Positions 23,961-34,676 of a DNA stretch of 64,000 bases are shown here, piece by piece. Source of the stretch: Panagrolaimus kolymaensis (Eukaryota > Nematoda > Chromadorea > Rhabditida > Panagrolaimidae); NCBI GenBank assembly GCA_028622995.1, contig JAJQJQ010000008.1, forward strand, positions 1,302,001-1,366,000. The letters are read 5' to 3'. How positions within the stretch are numbered: position 1 is the stretch's first letter; each line of letters starts with the position of its first letter. A program made the position numbers and the translations under genes. The notes under the pieces are model-generated. The model was not told the origin of the DNA. It did no database searches and was given only the letters and a program-made list of their open reading frames with translations.

Positions 23961-24329
23961 AAGAAAAATTTATTAATGTATTATTGATTGATACTTGTTT
24001 GTCTAAGAAATAAATAATAAAAAAAACGAACAAAATAGGCTTTGAAAATAAAAACTCATAAATTAGAAAAAAATTAAACTCATAGACATTTTTTTCCTTT
24101 ATATGTACTTCTAAATAAGGTTTTTTTGTTTTTAAAAAAAAACTCTAGTTTTATTTTTTTGTATTTCTGATAAATAAAAATGATAATCCAAATATAAATT
24201 GATTTTTTCTTATCAGTTTAAAATATTTTAGTTTTTTGTCTTCAGAAAAGGAGCTATTTTCTTTTTTATATTTAAACAAAAAACTCTGTTAAGTCGAAAG
24301 AAAAGTTTGATCATTTTAAATTAAGAAAA

Positions 24330-25404
24330 ATGTTTCTTCAAAGCATTTTTTTATTATTTAGTTTTTTTCATTATGCATTGTCAATTTGTCCAAATGATAG
24401 TTTTTTATATCAAAAAAATTGTTTATTTTTTAATTCAAACAGTACAGGTTTTGCAAATGCTGAATTAGAATGTCAAAGTTTGGGAGGACATTTGGCTTCG
24501 ATTCATGATGCTTTTACCAATGCTGTTATTGGACGTAAGTTAAATCAGAAAAAGAGCGGACAAAATATTAAAATTAAAATTTATTTTGTAGAAAAATCCT
24601 CCCTTTATTTTGGAAATTGCATTGTAGCGGATTTTTGGATTGGTGCATCCAAGTTAATGCCAGCTTCACATGGAAAATGGAGTTGGACGGATGACACAAA
24701 ATTTCATTTCACTGATTGGAATAAAGATGAACCTAAAAATGCTACAGGGGATGATTGTGTTGCACCTTCCTGGATTGATGGATATTGGAGTGCTGAAAAT
24801 TGCTTTTTTATTAAACCTTTTGTTTGTTCTGTGCCGGAAGTTGTTCATGATTCTACGCAACAGCTTGAAAAAACAATTACTTTAATAACCGAATCTACAA
24901 AATCACAAACAACAACGCCTTCAAGCATAAATTTAAAAAATTGTAGCGATGGTTGGATATATTTTGAACCTACTAATTCCTGCTACGGCGAATACCTGAG
25001 TAGCTCTGCATGGAATTGGAATGATTCTGAAAGTCGATGCCAAATTTTTGGAGCTCATTTACCCTCAATTCATAGTGTTGCAGAATTAAATTTTCTTACA
25101 AGTACAAAGGTTTTCTTTTTGTATATTTTATTATCATCAGTGTATTATTTTAGCTGAATATATAGCACCAAATCAATATGAAATTTGGTTAGGTTTATAT
25201 TCGATTGATGGTGGAAACACATGGAAATGGACGGATGGATCCCCAAATAATTTTGTTGAATGGCGTGATAATTGCCAAATCCCATTTAATGGTTTTAGTT
25301 GTGTAAATTCCAATACTACAACAAATTGGATTTCTACTTACTTTACAAACTATTTTTGTGGTACTTCTGGGTTTCACAGTGTATGTAAACGACCTTTGAG
25401 TTAA
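24330..25404 (+). CDS. Secreted protein with two C-type lectin domains (copy 2)
   Basis: Exons 24330-24534, 24592-25101 and 25154-25404 give 321 residues, with the same intron positions and phases as the upstream paralogue. The signal peptide is MFLQSIFLLFSFFHYALS. The first domain shows LECQSLGGHLASIHDAF, DFWIGA, WTDD and CFFIKPFVCS. A shorter Ser/Thr linker follows. The second domain shows CQIFGAHLPSIHS, IWLGLYSID and KWTDG, and ends SVCKRPLS. The first intron happens to be readable in frame, but comparison with copy 1 supports splicing. EPKN replaces the classic EPN motif in domain 1. Confidence 0.88.
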
Positions 25405-25771
25405 TCAAAAAGAAGATATTTATAACAAATAAAAACTACCATAATTTTTTTCTTTTTAAGTTATTTATTTAAATTAATCAAGCTTTTTCTAAATTACGGC
25501 TTTTGCTCTTTTAATTAAACAATTAAATAGTTTTTGTTGTTTTTTGGTTGGTTTGTTACTTGAATTAAAGAGATCAATCTGAATTTGTTATAGTCAATAC
25601 TATAATTTTTTGTTTTTTAAACATACATTTTTTTGTATGTTTCATAGAAAGCTTTTTAAATGCGCATTTATTATTTATTATTTATTTTATTCAATTACAT
25701 TTGTTATAAAGTTTCTTTAATTCTTTTTAAATCAAAGTAGAAAAAATTTTGGACTTTCTTTAAAAATATAT

Positions 25772-26099
25772 TTAAGGGCAACAGTTTTCTTTAATATAAT
25801 CGCAATCACATCCTGTGGCAGTACAACAAATGGCTGTACTACATGCTGCGGCTTTTTCACGAGGAGGAGGACAAATTTGTGCCATCCACTTTCCTAAAAC
25901 AACACCGCATCGTTCTTTCTAAAAAAAAAGGTTTAAGGTTAAAATTTATTCAAGTTTTCAATCAAAATACCTTTGAACAATCAGGTGGCAAGAAACCAGC
26001 TGGGTAACCACCTCCATCAACGGTATCAATCCATGCATCAGCAAAAACAGCAAAGATGGCAAGAAAACCAAAGTCAAGGATAAGACCAACTCGAACCAT
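25772..26099 (-). CDS. Small secreted Cys-rich protein (copy 1)
   Basis: Two exons (26099-25971 and 25918-25772, phase 0) give 91 residues. A signal peptide (MVRVGLILDFGFLAIFAVFADA) is followed by a compact Cys-rich domain (ERCG, AQICPPP, CSTAICC, GCDCDY, ENCCP). It is paralogous to the gene at 28494-28831: exon 2 is exactly 147 bases in both. No known family is recognised. A secreted defence or effector-type role is possible but only inferred. Confidence 0.75.
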
Positions 26100-26639
26100 T
26101 TTTTTTTTTCTAAAAATGTTTACGACTTAGAAATGAAAGACAAAATTAAAATTCTTAAAAACTATGATATTTTCCAAAAACCAACGAGCTTCTTTTATAA
26201 TAAATCGAGAAAAAAGAATTTGTTCGGAAATCAATGTTCAAAGTTTTTAGTATAATTTTTTAAAAGTGCAGCTCTTCTTTGTAAACATTCTCAAAAGCAA
26301 TAAAATTAAAAATTCGTATAGTGAACTGTTAAAAAAGTTTTTTAAATTGCGTTCATTTAAAGTCCATTTTTATCATCTTTTTTTGGAAAATATTATGTTG
26401 GGAAAATGTATAACTTTTTTGATACAAAAATAGCGCGAAATTGCTAAAGTTTCTTTGTTTCTATTTATCTATTTACTTTCTTAAAGCCATAGGGAAATAT
26501 GATACTGTCCCTATTTTAGAAAGCCTAGCACACTCAATTCATTAGAAAAGGGGAAATAGATTTCTTTTATAAATCCAATTACATACATTAATAATCGAAT
26601 CAATCAAAACAACGACAACAAACTTTTTGACGACCAATT

Positions 26640-27004
26640 TATTGAACACATCCATAAAAAGTCCGAATGGTGGAAAATGCAGCAATGGATGGATATATTT
26701 TCAAGAAACAAATTCTTCAGTTGGCCAATCCTCTTCCATTTACTAAAATTTGAATGTTTCTGAAACCAATGTCAAAATTTTGGGGCCATTAAAGAATTCG
26801 ATTTTCAAACAAGAAAAAAAATTGTTTATATTAATTTTTTAACTACTATTTTTAGCTCAAATTATTGCACCAAATCATATTATTCATGGCTTTGTTTATA
26901 TTTGAATGCGGTGCTGGAAATTCTTGAAAATGGACTGATGACACTCAATTTGATTATGCAACTTTGGAAGATGATACACCTGTACAATTTCAAGGTTTTA
27001 GTCA
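26640..27004 (+). pseudogene. Fragment of a third two-domain lectin gene
   Basis: Segments match the second lectin domain and linker end of the two upstream genes: CSNGWIYFQETNSS near 26680-26720, a CQNFGA-like stretch near 26770, and an acceptor followed by APNH near 26865. Frameshifts, stops and missing parts break it. The downstream part (DDTQFDY ... QFQGFSHT) runs into a strong hairpin at 27006. It shows that the lectin array once had at least three members. Confidence 0.7.
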
Positions 27005-27005
27005 T

Positions 27006-27058
27006 ACAAGCAGGTTCGCCTCCCTTCGGGAGGCTCTCTGCTTGTCTTTTTTTCTTTT
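27006..27058 (+). other. Strong GC-rich hairpin followed by a T-run
   Basis: Outer stem ACAAGCAG (27006-27013) pairs with CTGCTTGT (27038-27045). Inner stem GCCTCCC (27018-27024) pairs with GGGAGGC (27028-27034) with a TTC loop. A T-rich run follows. It stands out against the AT-rich surroundings. It looks like an intrinsic-terminator or pol III-type small RNA end, but no promoter was seen. Confidence 0.55.
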
Positions 27059-27559
27059 TTAGAAAATAGATTTTCAAATTTCATTAAACAATATTTATTA
27101 GTTAAGATCTTTAGTAATTAACATAAATAATATCTATTTCTTTTTGTGTTACCAAGAAATGAACGCTAGCCATCCTTATCTTTCTTTCTTTTTTACATCA
27201 GACCCAGATATTAAAGTTTTATCATCAGGCTTTGATATTTATTTCTCATTCAAACAGTTTATTCAAAGCCATGATCTTATTAGCTATCCATACACTCTGA
27301 TAAAAAAATTCTTGACTTGAATATTATGAATTTTTTTATTATAATCTTTTAATCATAAAAGAAATGGAGTCTGAACCCTTTCAGGTGCTCAGGCTCACTT
27401 CATTTTTTTATTTTATATCTTATTTTATCACACAAATCCCCATATTAATAACATACAATTATCATCTCACCTCATAAGGTCTTAATCAACAACAAAATAA
27501 GATGGACATAATGTTTACGGTCTCCACAAAACACATTTTCCTTCTTTCAAATTCCTTAA

Positions 27560-27830
27560 GAATCATCATTGGATCCTTCTTTTTTTGGATCCTTCTTATA
27601 TTTTAAATCCTTCCCCATCTTAGGATCCTTATACATCTTTGGATCCTTATCCTTCTTTAGATCCTTCCTCATTTTCTGGATCCTTCTAAATTCTTGGATC
27701 CTTCCTCTTTTTTGTATCCTCCTGCATCTTAAAAGATTCCTCCTCTTTTTTAAATCCTTCTAAATTTTCGGATCCTTTTTATTTTTTGGAACTTCCCTGT
27801 CTTTCGATCCTCCTGCACCTCAAAGAAAGC
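27560..27830 (+). repeat. GGATCCTT minisatellite
   Basis: About ten irregular units of roughly 20-27 bases, each centred on GGATCCTT or a one-base variant with pyrimidine-rich spacers. An open frame across it (27569-27763) is a by-product of the repeat, not a gene. Confidence 0.8.
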
Positions 27831-28493
27831 AACCACTCATCACCGCTTCATTTTCATTCAATAAAAATCAAAGTTTATTCTTCAAACATACTTACAAATG
27901 AAAGAAAAATTTCATGCTAATTTTTTCATTCATTTTTTCTTTTGGCTTGGATCTTACTTCAAATCTCAATGTACCTCACAGGATCTGCCTCCGGTGGATG
28001 GGACCTAGATATCATTTATTTTCACATTTTTTCCTTTCATCTGATATCCAACATCAATTGAACATTTTATAACGTGACTTCTACTTTTCATTTTTTTTAG
28101 AAAGGACTCATTCTTCTTCCTATGTTGCAGTTGACAACATTCATTTCAAATGAAAATTTATTTCCTGGTGACGATTCTTTTTTGGCACAGTACATGTCAA
28201 AAAAATTTATTTTTCCTTTAATTAGCTTTAGATAATCAACATATATTTAGCATAGCAGTCGCTTTACCTATCTTAAATAAATATATGTAGTTTTTTAAAC
28301 TTTTAAAATTACATCTTTCAAAATTTTTCTATAAATTTTTTTATTTTTTTTGGTTTCAAAATATTTGCATCTTTCACTGATGGTAATTTTATAAATACGT
28401 ATTTATTTATTTATTAATTTCGATTACATTTGTTACAAATTCTTTAATAGATATTTTATAACAAATCTTTAAAGATGCATGTATATCGAAAGG

Positions 28494-28831
28494 TTAACAA
28501 CAATTCTTTAAAACCCAATCGCAATCACATCCTGGACCTTTACAACAAGTGTCTACGGAAGTACATTCAGATTTTTTGCGGGGACAAGTTGCAATTATTT
28601 CCGTAAACCATTCGTTTAAAACAGTACCACAACGGCGACCCTAAAAATAAATTTAAATAACAATTTTAAAGATTTTTGGAAATTATCAATCAAACCTACA
28701 ATAGTGCAATTATCAGGTAATTCGGCATCATTGAAGCCACTTTCATCATGAATGGGAAGAATCCATGCATCAACGAAGAAAGCATAAACGACCAAGATGC
28801 TAACGGCAAGGATAAGACAAACACGGACCAT
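28494..28831 (-). CDS. Small secreted Cys-rich protein (copy 2)
   Basis: Two exons (28831-28700 and 28640-28494) give 92 residues. The signal peptide begins MVRVCLILAVSILVVYAFF and the mature part has the same Cys pattern as copy 1 (RRCG, ATCPRKK, CTSVDTCC, GCDCDW, KNCC). Upstream sequence is also similar to that upstream of copy 1 (the GTGCAGCTCTT and GTGAACTGTTAAAAA blocks), so the duplication included the promoter region. The two genes share orientation and flank the lectin relic and minisatellite. Confidence 0.78.
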
Positions 28832-30044
28832 TGTCAATTCTAAAAATGTACTCGAATTAAAAATAAATAACAAAATTAAAACTCCTAAAAAGTTATGATA
28901 TTTTTAAAAATCAGTTGGCTGCTTTTATAATAAATCCAGAACAATGGAAAATATTTGGCCATCAATGTTCAAAGCTTTTAGTATAATTTTTAAAAAGTGC
29001 AGCTCTTATTTGTAAACATATTAAAAGCTATAAAAATTAAAAATTCGTAAAGTGAACTGTTAAAAAACTTTTTTAAAGTGCATTCCTTAAAAGTGCATTT
29101 TCATCTTCTTTCTTTTAAAACATTGGATTTGAAAAAACTGTTTAAATTTTTGATAAAAAAAAATTAGCAACAAATTATTTAAAAAATTTCAAACTTTATT
29201 GTACTACTTACTTACAAGTCTTTGGCTAATGTCAATTTAATTCTATCATCTCAATCGAGCACAAACAATCCATTTGAAATTTTTTGATGACAAAAAATAT
29301 ATAAGCTAAAAACAGTATTTTTGGTGACCAATAAAAAAATAAGGAAAAACCCTTGAACATTAATTTAATTTAAAATGGAAAAAAATAATAAAGGTAAACA
29401 CAGTGCAAAAAACCCAATAAATAATAGACCAACCAAAAAGATTAATTTAATAAATTTTTTTATTATATAAAAATCAAAAAATACAGAACTAAACTAATAA
29501 AAAATGTTTGTTCTATAATAAAATTGAGTTCAATAAGGTTTTTTGTTTTGTGTCAAAAATGCAATTTTTACAAAGCTAAAAAAGAATATTGAAAATCAAA
29601 GTTCTTGTTTAAATTTAATTTTAAGAAGAAGAAAAATAAGAATGCTTTCTTTAAGTCAAATCATAACAATTGAAAAACATATTAAAAAATGCATTAATTT
29701 TAAAACATTCGTTTTATACATCTGCTTATTACTAATTTTTTAATTTGTTATAGGGAAAATGCGTAATGCCTTATATCAAAAATTTATATTTTAAATGGAA
29801 GTAAAAAACACATTTAAGTAGAGACACTGCATAAATTCTAAACACAAAATTAAAAAACTAAAAAAGTCTATAAAATCGATGTCAAATTTTTACTTCCATT
29901 TGTTTTTTAAATTCTGTATCATAATGTACTTTTTAATATAAAATATTTATTGAGACATATTTATTTACACATACATTTAAAAAAATCATAATATTACAAA
30001 CATTAGGAAAGAAGAAGAAAATATTATAATCCGTAGTTTTTTAT
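28832..30044. other. Intergenic spacer
   Basis: The promoter-proximal part is shared with the other Cys-rich gene. The rest is AT-rich with no supported ORF. Confidence 0.5.
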
Positions 30045-30938
30045 TTATTTACCTGGGGTAGCAATTTTGGAACCTGGAGGAATGTTAGTAAGTCCACCTC
30101 CGGGAAGTGAAACAACTGAAGGTCTTAGAGGATCAGTTTGAATACCAGGAACGGGAGCATTAGCATCAACGACTTGGCTTCCAGCTGGAACGGAAGCGAT
30201 TCCACCGCCAGGAGTGGCGACTGCGCTTTGTCCAGTAATTTGTCTTCGTTTTCTTCCTGCAACGCCTGGTGGAACTACTTTTGAGCCTGGTGGAATATTG
30301 GTAAGTCCGCCACCGGGAAGAGAAACTACGGAAGCACGATTTGGATCAGTTTGGATTCCAGGTAAAGGAGCACTAGCATCAACAACTTGACTTCCAGCGG
30401 GTACAGATGCAACTCCACCATCTGGAGTAGCGACAGCAGATTGACCTGTGACTATTTGTCTGCGCTTTCTACCAGGTGTAGCGAGTTTTGAGCCTGGAGG
30501 AATATTGGTCAAACCTCCGCCAGGGAGAGAAACCACGGAAGGTCTAGTTGGGTCAGTTATGATGCCAGGAACGGGTGCATTGGCATCTACGACTTGGCTG
30601 CCAGCAGGTACGGAAGCAATACCGCCTCCAGGTGTAGCTACAGCGCTTTGACCAGTTATTTGTCTTCTCTTTCTACCTGGTGTAGCAATTTTGGAACCTG
30701 GTGGGATATTAGTAAGTCCGCCACCGGGAAGTGAAACTACAGAAGCACGGGCTGGATCAGTTTGAATTCCAGGAACTGGAGCATTAGCATCAACTACTTG
30801 ACTTCCTGCAGGAACTGAGGCAATGCCACCTCCAGGAGTGGCAACGGCGCTTTGACCAGTCACAATTTGACGGCGAGCTCGAAGTTCTGCACTAACAGAA
30901 ACAGCCAAAACACATAAAAATAAAGTAATAGTTTTCAT
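30045..30938 (-). CDS. Secreted four-repeat protein with RKRR cleavage sites (peptide-precursor-like)
   Basis: A single exon of 297 residues. The signal peptide is MKTITLFLCVLAVSVSA. Four tandem units of about 68-75 residues follow, each beginning after ARRQ or RKRRQ with ITGQSAVATP, passing through SVPAGSQVVDANAPVPGI and SVVSLPGGGLTNIPPGS, and ending at PG. Units are separated by GRKRR or AGRKRR, which are furin-type sites, with a Gly directly before the basic run as in amidated peptide precursors. Units are nearly identical and rich in Gly, Pro, Val and Ser. It could be a secreted polyprotein, a cuticle or mucin-like matrix protein, or a neuropeptide-like precursor. A TATA-like TTTTATAG lies near 31006. 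No family is recognised. Confidence 0.8.
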   Translation of the reverse strand: MKTITLFLCVLAVSVSAELRARRQIVTGQSAVATPGGGIASVPAGSQVVDANAPVPGIQTDPARASVVSLPGGGLTNIPPGSKIATPGRKRRQITGQSAVATPGGGIASVPAGSQVVDANAPVPGIITDPTRPSVVSLPGGGLTNIPPGSKLATPGRKRRQIVTGQSAVATPDGGVASVPAGSQVVDASAPLPGIQTDPNRASVVSLPGGGLTNIPPGSKVVPPGVAGRKRRQITGQSAVATPGGGIASVPAGSQVVDANAPVPGIQTDPLRPSVVSLPGGGLTNIPPGSKIATPGK

Positions 30939-32686
30939 ATTTTTTTATTTGTAAAACTTCAATATCAAAATTGAATTGTTTCAAATGACTAAACTTTACT
31001 CCTTTTATAGTACCTTTTCTTTTGCAAAAAAAAAAAGAGGTGGAGGATGCACCCGAAGATAATACACACACATAAACATACACACAAAATCATCGCATTA
31101 TTTTTGTGGATCAAAAATCAGCCCTTTGCGTGCGCGAAAAAAATAATAAAGTTCAATGTTTTTTTCTTTCATTCATAAAAACATCCTGTTTCAGCGGAGA
31201 TTTCCTAAGCAGGAGAGCGGGAGATGGAGAGAGAGGCTGCGAGAAAATCAACGGATATTTTGTTTTATTGTTTTTTAACGCTTCAAACAACATAATTCGA
31301 CATAGATAAGTTTTCTTTCGAGAAACACCCGATCGAGAGATCTGTTTTGTTTTTCTTTGCGCTTTACAAATTTTTTATATTTTTTATGAAATCAAATACC
31401 ATAAAACAAATTGTTTTCAGGATCGGAGATTACGAAAGTGAGAAAAAAATACTTTTTTTTGCGATCCTGGTTTTCTGAATTATTATTATTTATTTTATTT
31501 ACAAATTTTTATTTGTTTGTTTGAAAGCACAAAATATGAATTTACCATGCATTTTGTTGACGTTGTTAGAGTTGTTAGTCAAGGACGAGAAACAACATCC
31601 ATGCATTCCTATATGCAAGAAACAGGTTTTTTGTTGTTAGTTGTTGTTTATTATCTTTTCTTTTTCTTTTTTTAAATAGTTTTAAAGAAAAAGATAAAAA
31701 AATATATGAGTAAACAAATTTTTCTTGGGAGATAAAGAGAGAAACATATTTTTATTTATGATTTTTTTGATTTTCGCCGAATACTTAAGAAAAAAAAAGA
31801 AGAGAAAGATGGACTAAATAAACAGAAAGAAAGAAATAAAGAAAGAAAAAATAGGGCAGCAAGATGGACATCGGTTTTTTTTATTATTTTGATAAATGAA
31901 AGAAAATTAGAGCAGAGCAAAAAAAATTTTTTGTAAAGTTAGATAGAATTATCAGAAATTTGTTGATATTTTTTTGACAAAAACATTTATTTTAAAAAAT
32001 CACAGACTACAATGACGAATAACATTAATGCCTCTATCCTATTATCGATGATCCTATAAAGCCGTTGATACAGAATTTTCGCACTAAATTATGCCATCAG
32101 AGGTGTTTTTACTTCGTTAAACGCTAATGCATACTTCAAAAACTTTAAAAAATAAATACAAATGCATCCAAGTTTCTGTAAAAAAACATTTAAAAAAAAG
32201 AAGCTTGAAAGCATGGAATTTTTTTATGTGTCTGAAAAGGCAGCAACTAGTCAATGTTTGTAAAAATGGATGCCAATTGGAAAATAAATGTAAAACTCAT
32301 GACATCAAAAAGAAAGTATACAAATAAAAATCATTACATGAATCAATAGTTTACTTTTGTTATCGATTTGAAAACATTTTTTATTTCTGAGTTTTGGTCT
32401 TATCAAACAAATGCCCTTTAAATGAATGAACCTTTTTTCCATATCTAACACACTAAAATAAATAAAAATCGTGGTTTGTTTGTTTTTTTTATTTCGTTGA
32501 TGAATATTGACTTGATTTTCTCTCTCTGCCAATTCATTTTTTTCTTGATAGCAACATTCATGGCTTCTTCGAATAGACTTAACAATTTCTTATTTTTAAG
32601 TTTTTGGCTTTTTTGAATATTTAATTAACTTATTTTAAATTTTGCTTTCGAACTTTTTTTAAAATAAGAAATTAAAATTTCTCGTT
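30939..32686. other. Intergenic spacer between the repeat-protein gene and the CACTA element
   Basis: AT-rich, with several purine-rich stretches around 31770-31860. No supported gene on either strand. Confidence 0.5.
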
Positions 32687-32701
32687 CACTGAAAAAAAGA
32701 T
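32687..32701 (+). repeat. Left CACTG terminal inverted repeat
   Basis: CACTGAAAAAAAGA, matched by the inverted right end of the element. Confidence 0.8.
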
Positions 32702-33222
32702 GTGGAGAAAACTGCTACAAAACGGTGAAGGTTTTTGTCACAGAAGTGTGAAACAAACAGATGATGTGGTTAGCTATTGTGAAGGCTTATCCTCCACAAT
32801 ATTTGACGAGAAAAGCTCACATTAGATGGGTAAAATATCTCACACACAAGTATGAAAGAAAATGTCACAGTACCGCGGGAAAAAATGTAACACAGTTTGT
32901 GTAAATATCATAAATGAAGGTTTGATATATTATTGATCCGATGTTGCAAAAAAGGTAACAAAACTTGTAGACTTTTCATAAATTATGGTCGTATTGAAAA
33001 TCTCTCCAATAAGCTCTGGTTTTCCCCTAGATTCCCGCTGTTTGTAAATTTTCCTCGTTTTCCGTTCCTCTCAAATCCTCCACTAATATCACCACACTCT
33101 CACCGTTCCTTCAATAGGCAGTATATATTTTAAATAGCTTTATTAAGCACAAACAAAACATCAACAAGTAACAAAAATAATAAACTTAACAAACCATCAA
33201 TAATTGCAGCTCATTGACGTTC

Positions 33223-33591
33223 TTATTTATCTCCTTGTCGTTCTTTAGCTGGAAGATCATCCTCTTGGTCGTGTCGATCATTTGAGAAAACATTAGTTTG
33301 AAATTGAGATTCAGCATGGTTGGAGAACAATTGAGTAGCATCATCTTCGATAGGTTCAGGTACAGGAGTAGCGACAAGCTCTAAAAAAGACATGTTGAAT
33401 AAGTAATAAACAAAAGTAAACCAACCTTTTTCTAAAAGTTTGAGAAGCCTTGTTGTACCAGTTGTAACACTTTCGGTGAAGCCCATCAAGTATTCAAGGA
33501 GTACATAAGTCCACATCTTCTCTGTTTCGATCATATGCAGCCAGAAGGCGTCGATCAGTAGAGCATCTTCTTTCTTCTTTGCTACGATCAT
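33223..33591 (-). CDS. Hypothetical ORF in the CACTA element
   Basis: An open stretch with a possible intron (donor GTTGGT near 33426, acceptor TTTTTTAG near 33381). The second part is acidic and Gln/Asp-rich (ELVATPVPEPIEDDATQLF) and ends at a TAA. It includes one copy of a local tandem duplication. It may be the 3' end of a second element protein; hydrophobic open frames at 33753-34277 upstream could belong to it but look unreliable. Confidence 0.3.
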   Translation of the reverse strand: MIVAKKKEDALLIDAFWLHMIETEKMWTYVLLEYLMGFTESVTTGTTRLLKLLEKGWFTFVYYLFNMSFLELVATPVPEPIEDDATQLFSNHAESQFQTNVFSNDRHDQEDDLPAKERQGDK

Positions 33592-33628
33592 ATGCAGCTT
33601 GAAGGCGTCAATCAGTAGAGCATCTTCC
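33527..33628. repeat. Direct tandem duplication of ~45 bases
   Basis: GATCATATGCAGC...AAGGCGTC...ATCAGTAGAGCATCTTC occurs at 33527-33570 and again at about 33585-33627 with a few changes. Confidence 0.85.
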
Positions 33629-34676
33629 TGTTAATCCTTCTTGGCGACGAACTGTCAAAATTGAAGCAGCTAGAGATAATGTTTTGTCAACGATCACTAA
33701 AAAGGATTCTATTAAAGCAATATGTTGATCTAAAGAACTTACTTGCATACCATTAAGCATACCCAAACTGTGTCAGCCAGATGTATTTGACAATAATGTG
33801 TTTAGTGATAAGCTGACATACAATATCATGTGTCAAATTCCTTAAAACAAACAATGAATAATGTTGGTAAGCAATAAAGACGTACCAGTGGTAGAGCATA
33901 TTGTGGACTAACAGCGTGACATTCAAACCAGCATGTTGACGAACAAGAGTGGCAAACAAAGAGTTGATGATGACTGAGATCGGAAACAGAAGGAGTACAT
34001 AGAGAACAACAAAGTGATTACCTCGATGAAAAGATGTGCAAGATTCTAACAATTGAAGCGACACTCAGATTCGAAGGATCAGCTGTAGAAAGTTATCGTG
34101 TTGACAAGCAAGATACCAAGCTATAAAGAGAGACGGGATGGCGGAAAGCAGCAAGTTAACCTGAAATTGACGAGCAGACGCGAACAAAAAAAAAACAATA
34201 AAAAAATACCTCAGAATAGAAAGTTGAAGTAACATAGTTGATATCCTCGAAGTTTGAAAGCAATTTGTGACAATCATACATTGATAAGCATCGAGATAGC
34301 TGAAGCTCAGTTGACATTCATATCACATTTTAGAAGCAAAAAAAGAACTTAGAAAAAAGACAAATACTTTTCAAAGAGAAAGAGAGAAAAAGCGAAGAAT
34401 GAAAGTTTGAAAGAAATGAAAGCAAAAGAAGCTTCGAGCGGGCAAGCATTCTTTCGTTGGAAGACCCTTTCAAAGCTTGGGAAAGCTTTTTCTCGTGCAA
34501 TTTTAAGGATAAAGCATTTGAAATAAGTTTCAAGTGCTTTGATATTGATAATAGAGAGCATTGTTTAATCATTGAAAGAAAATAGCTTGAATGTTTAACA
34601 ATTTTTTGATACTTGCCGAACTTTTTGTTATAAAAACTTTATTACATAAAAACATAAACAAAAAAAAGAATATTAA

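Noticed and set aside
27569..27763. Phe/Leu-rich open frame
   Set aside because: Produced by the GGATCCTT minisatellite; composition is repeat-driven.
30448..30651. Plus-strand open frame across the repeat protein
   Set aside because: Antisense of the Gly/Pro-rich repeats, open because of codon composition.
33753..34572. Hydrophobic open frames on the minus strand of the CACTA element
   Set aside because: No consistent joined frame or splice sites; could be a decayed element protein but not supportable.
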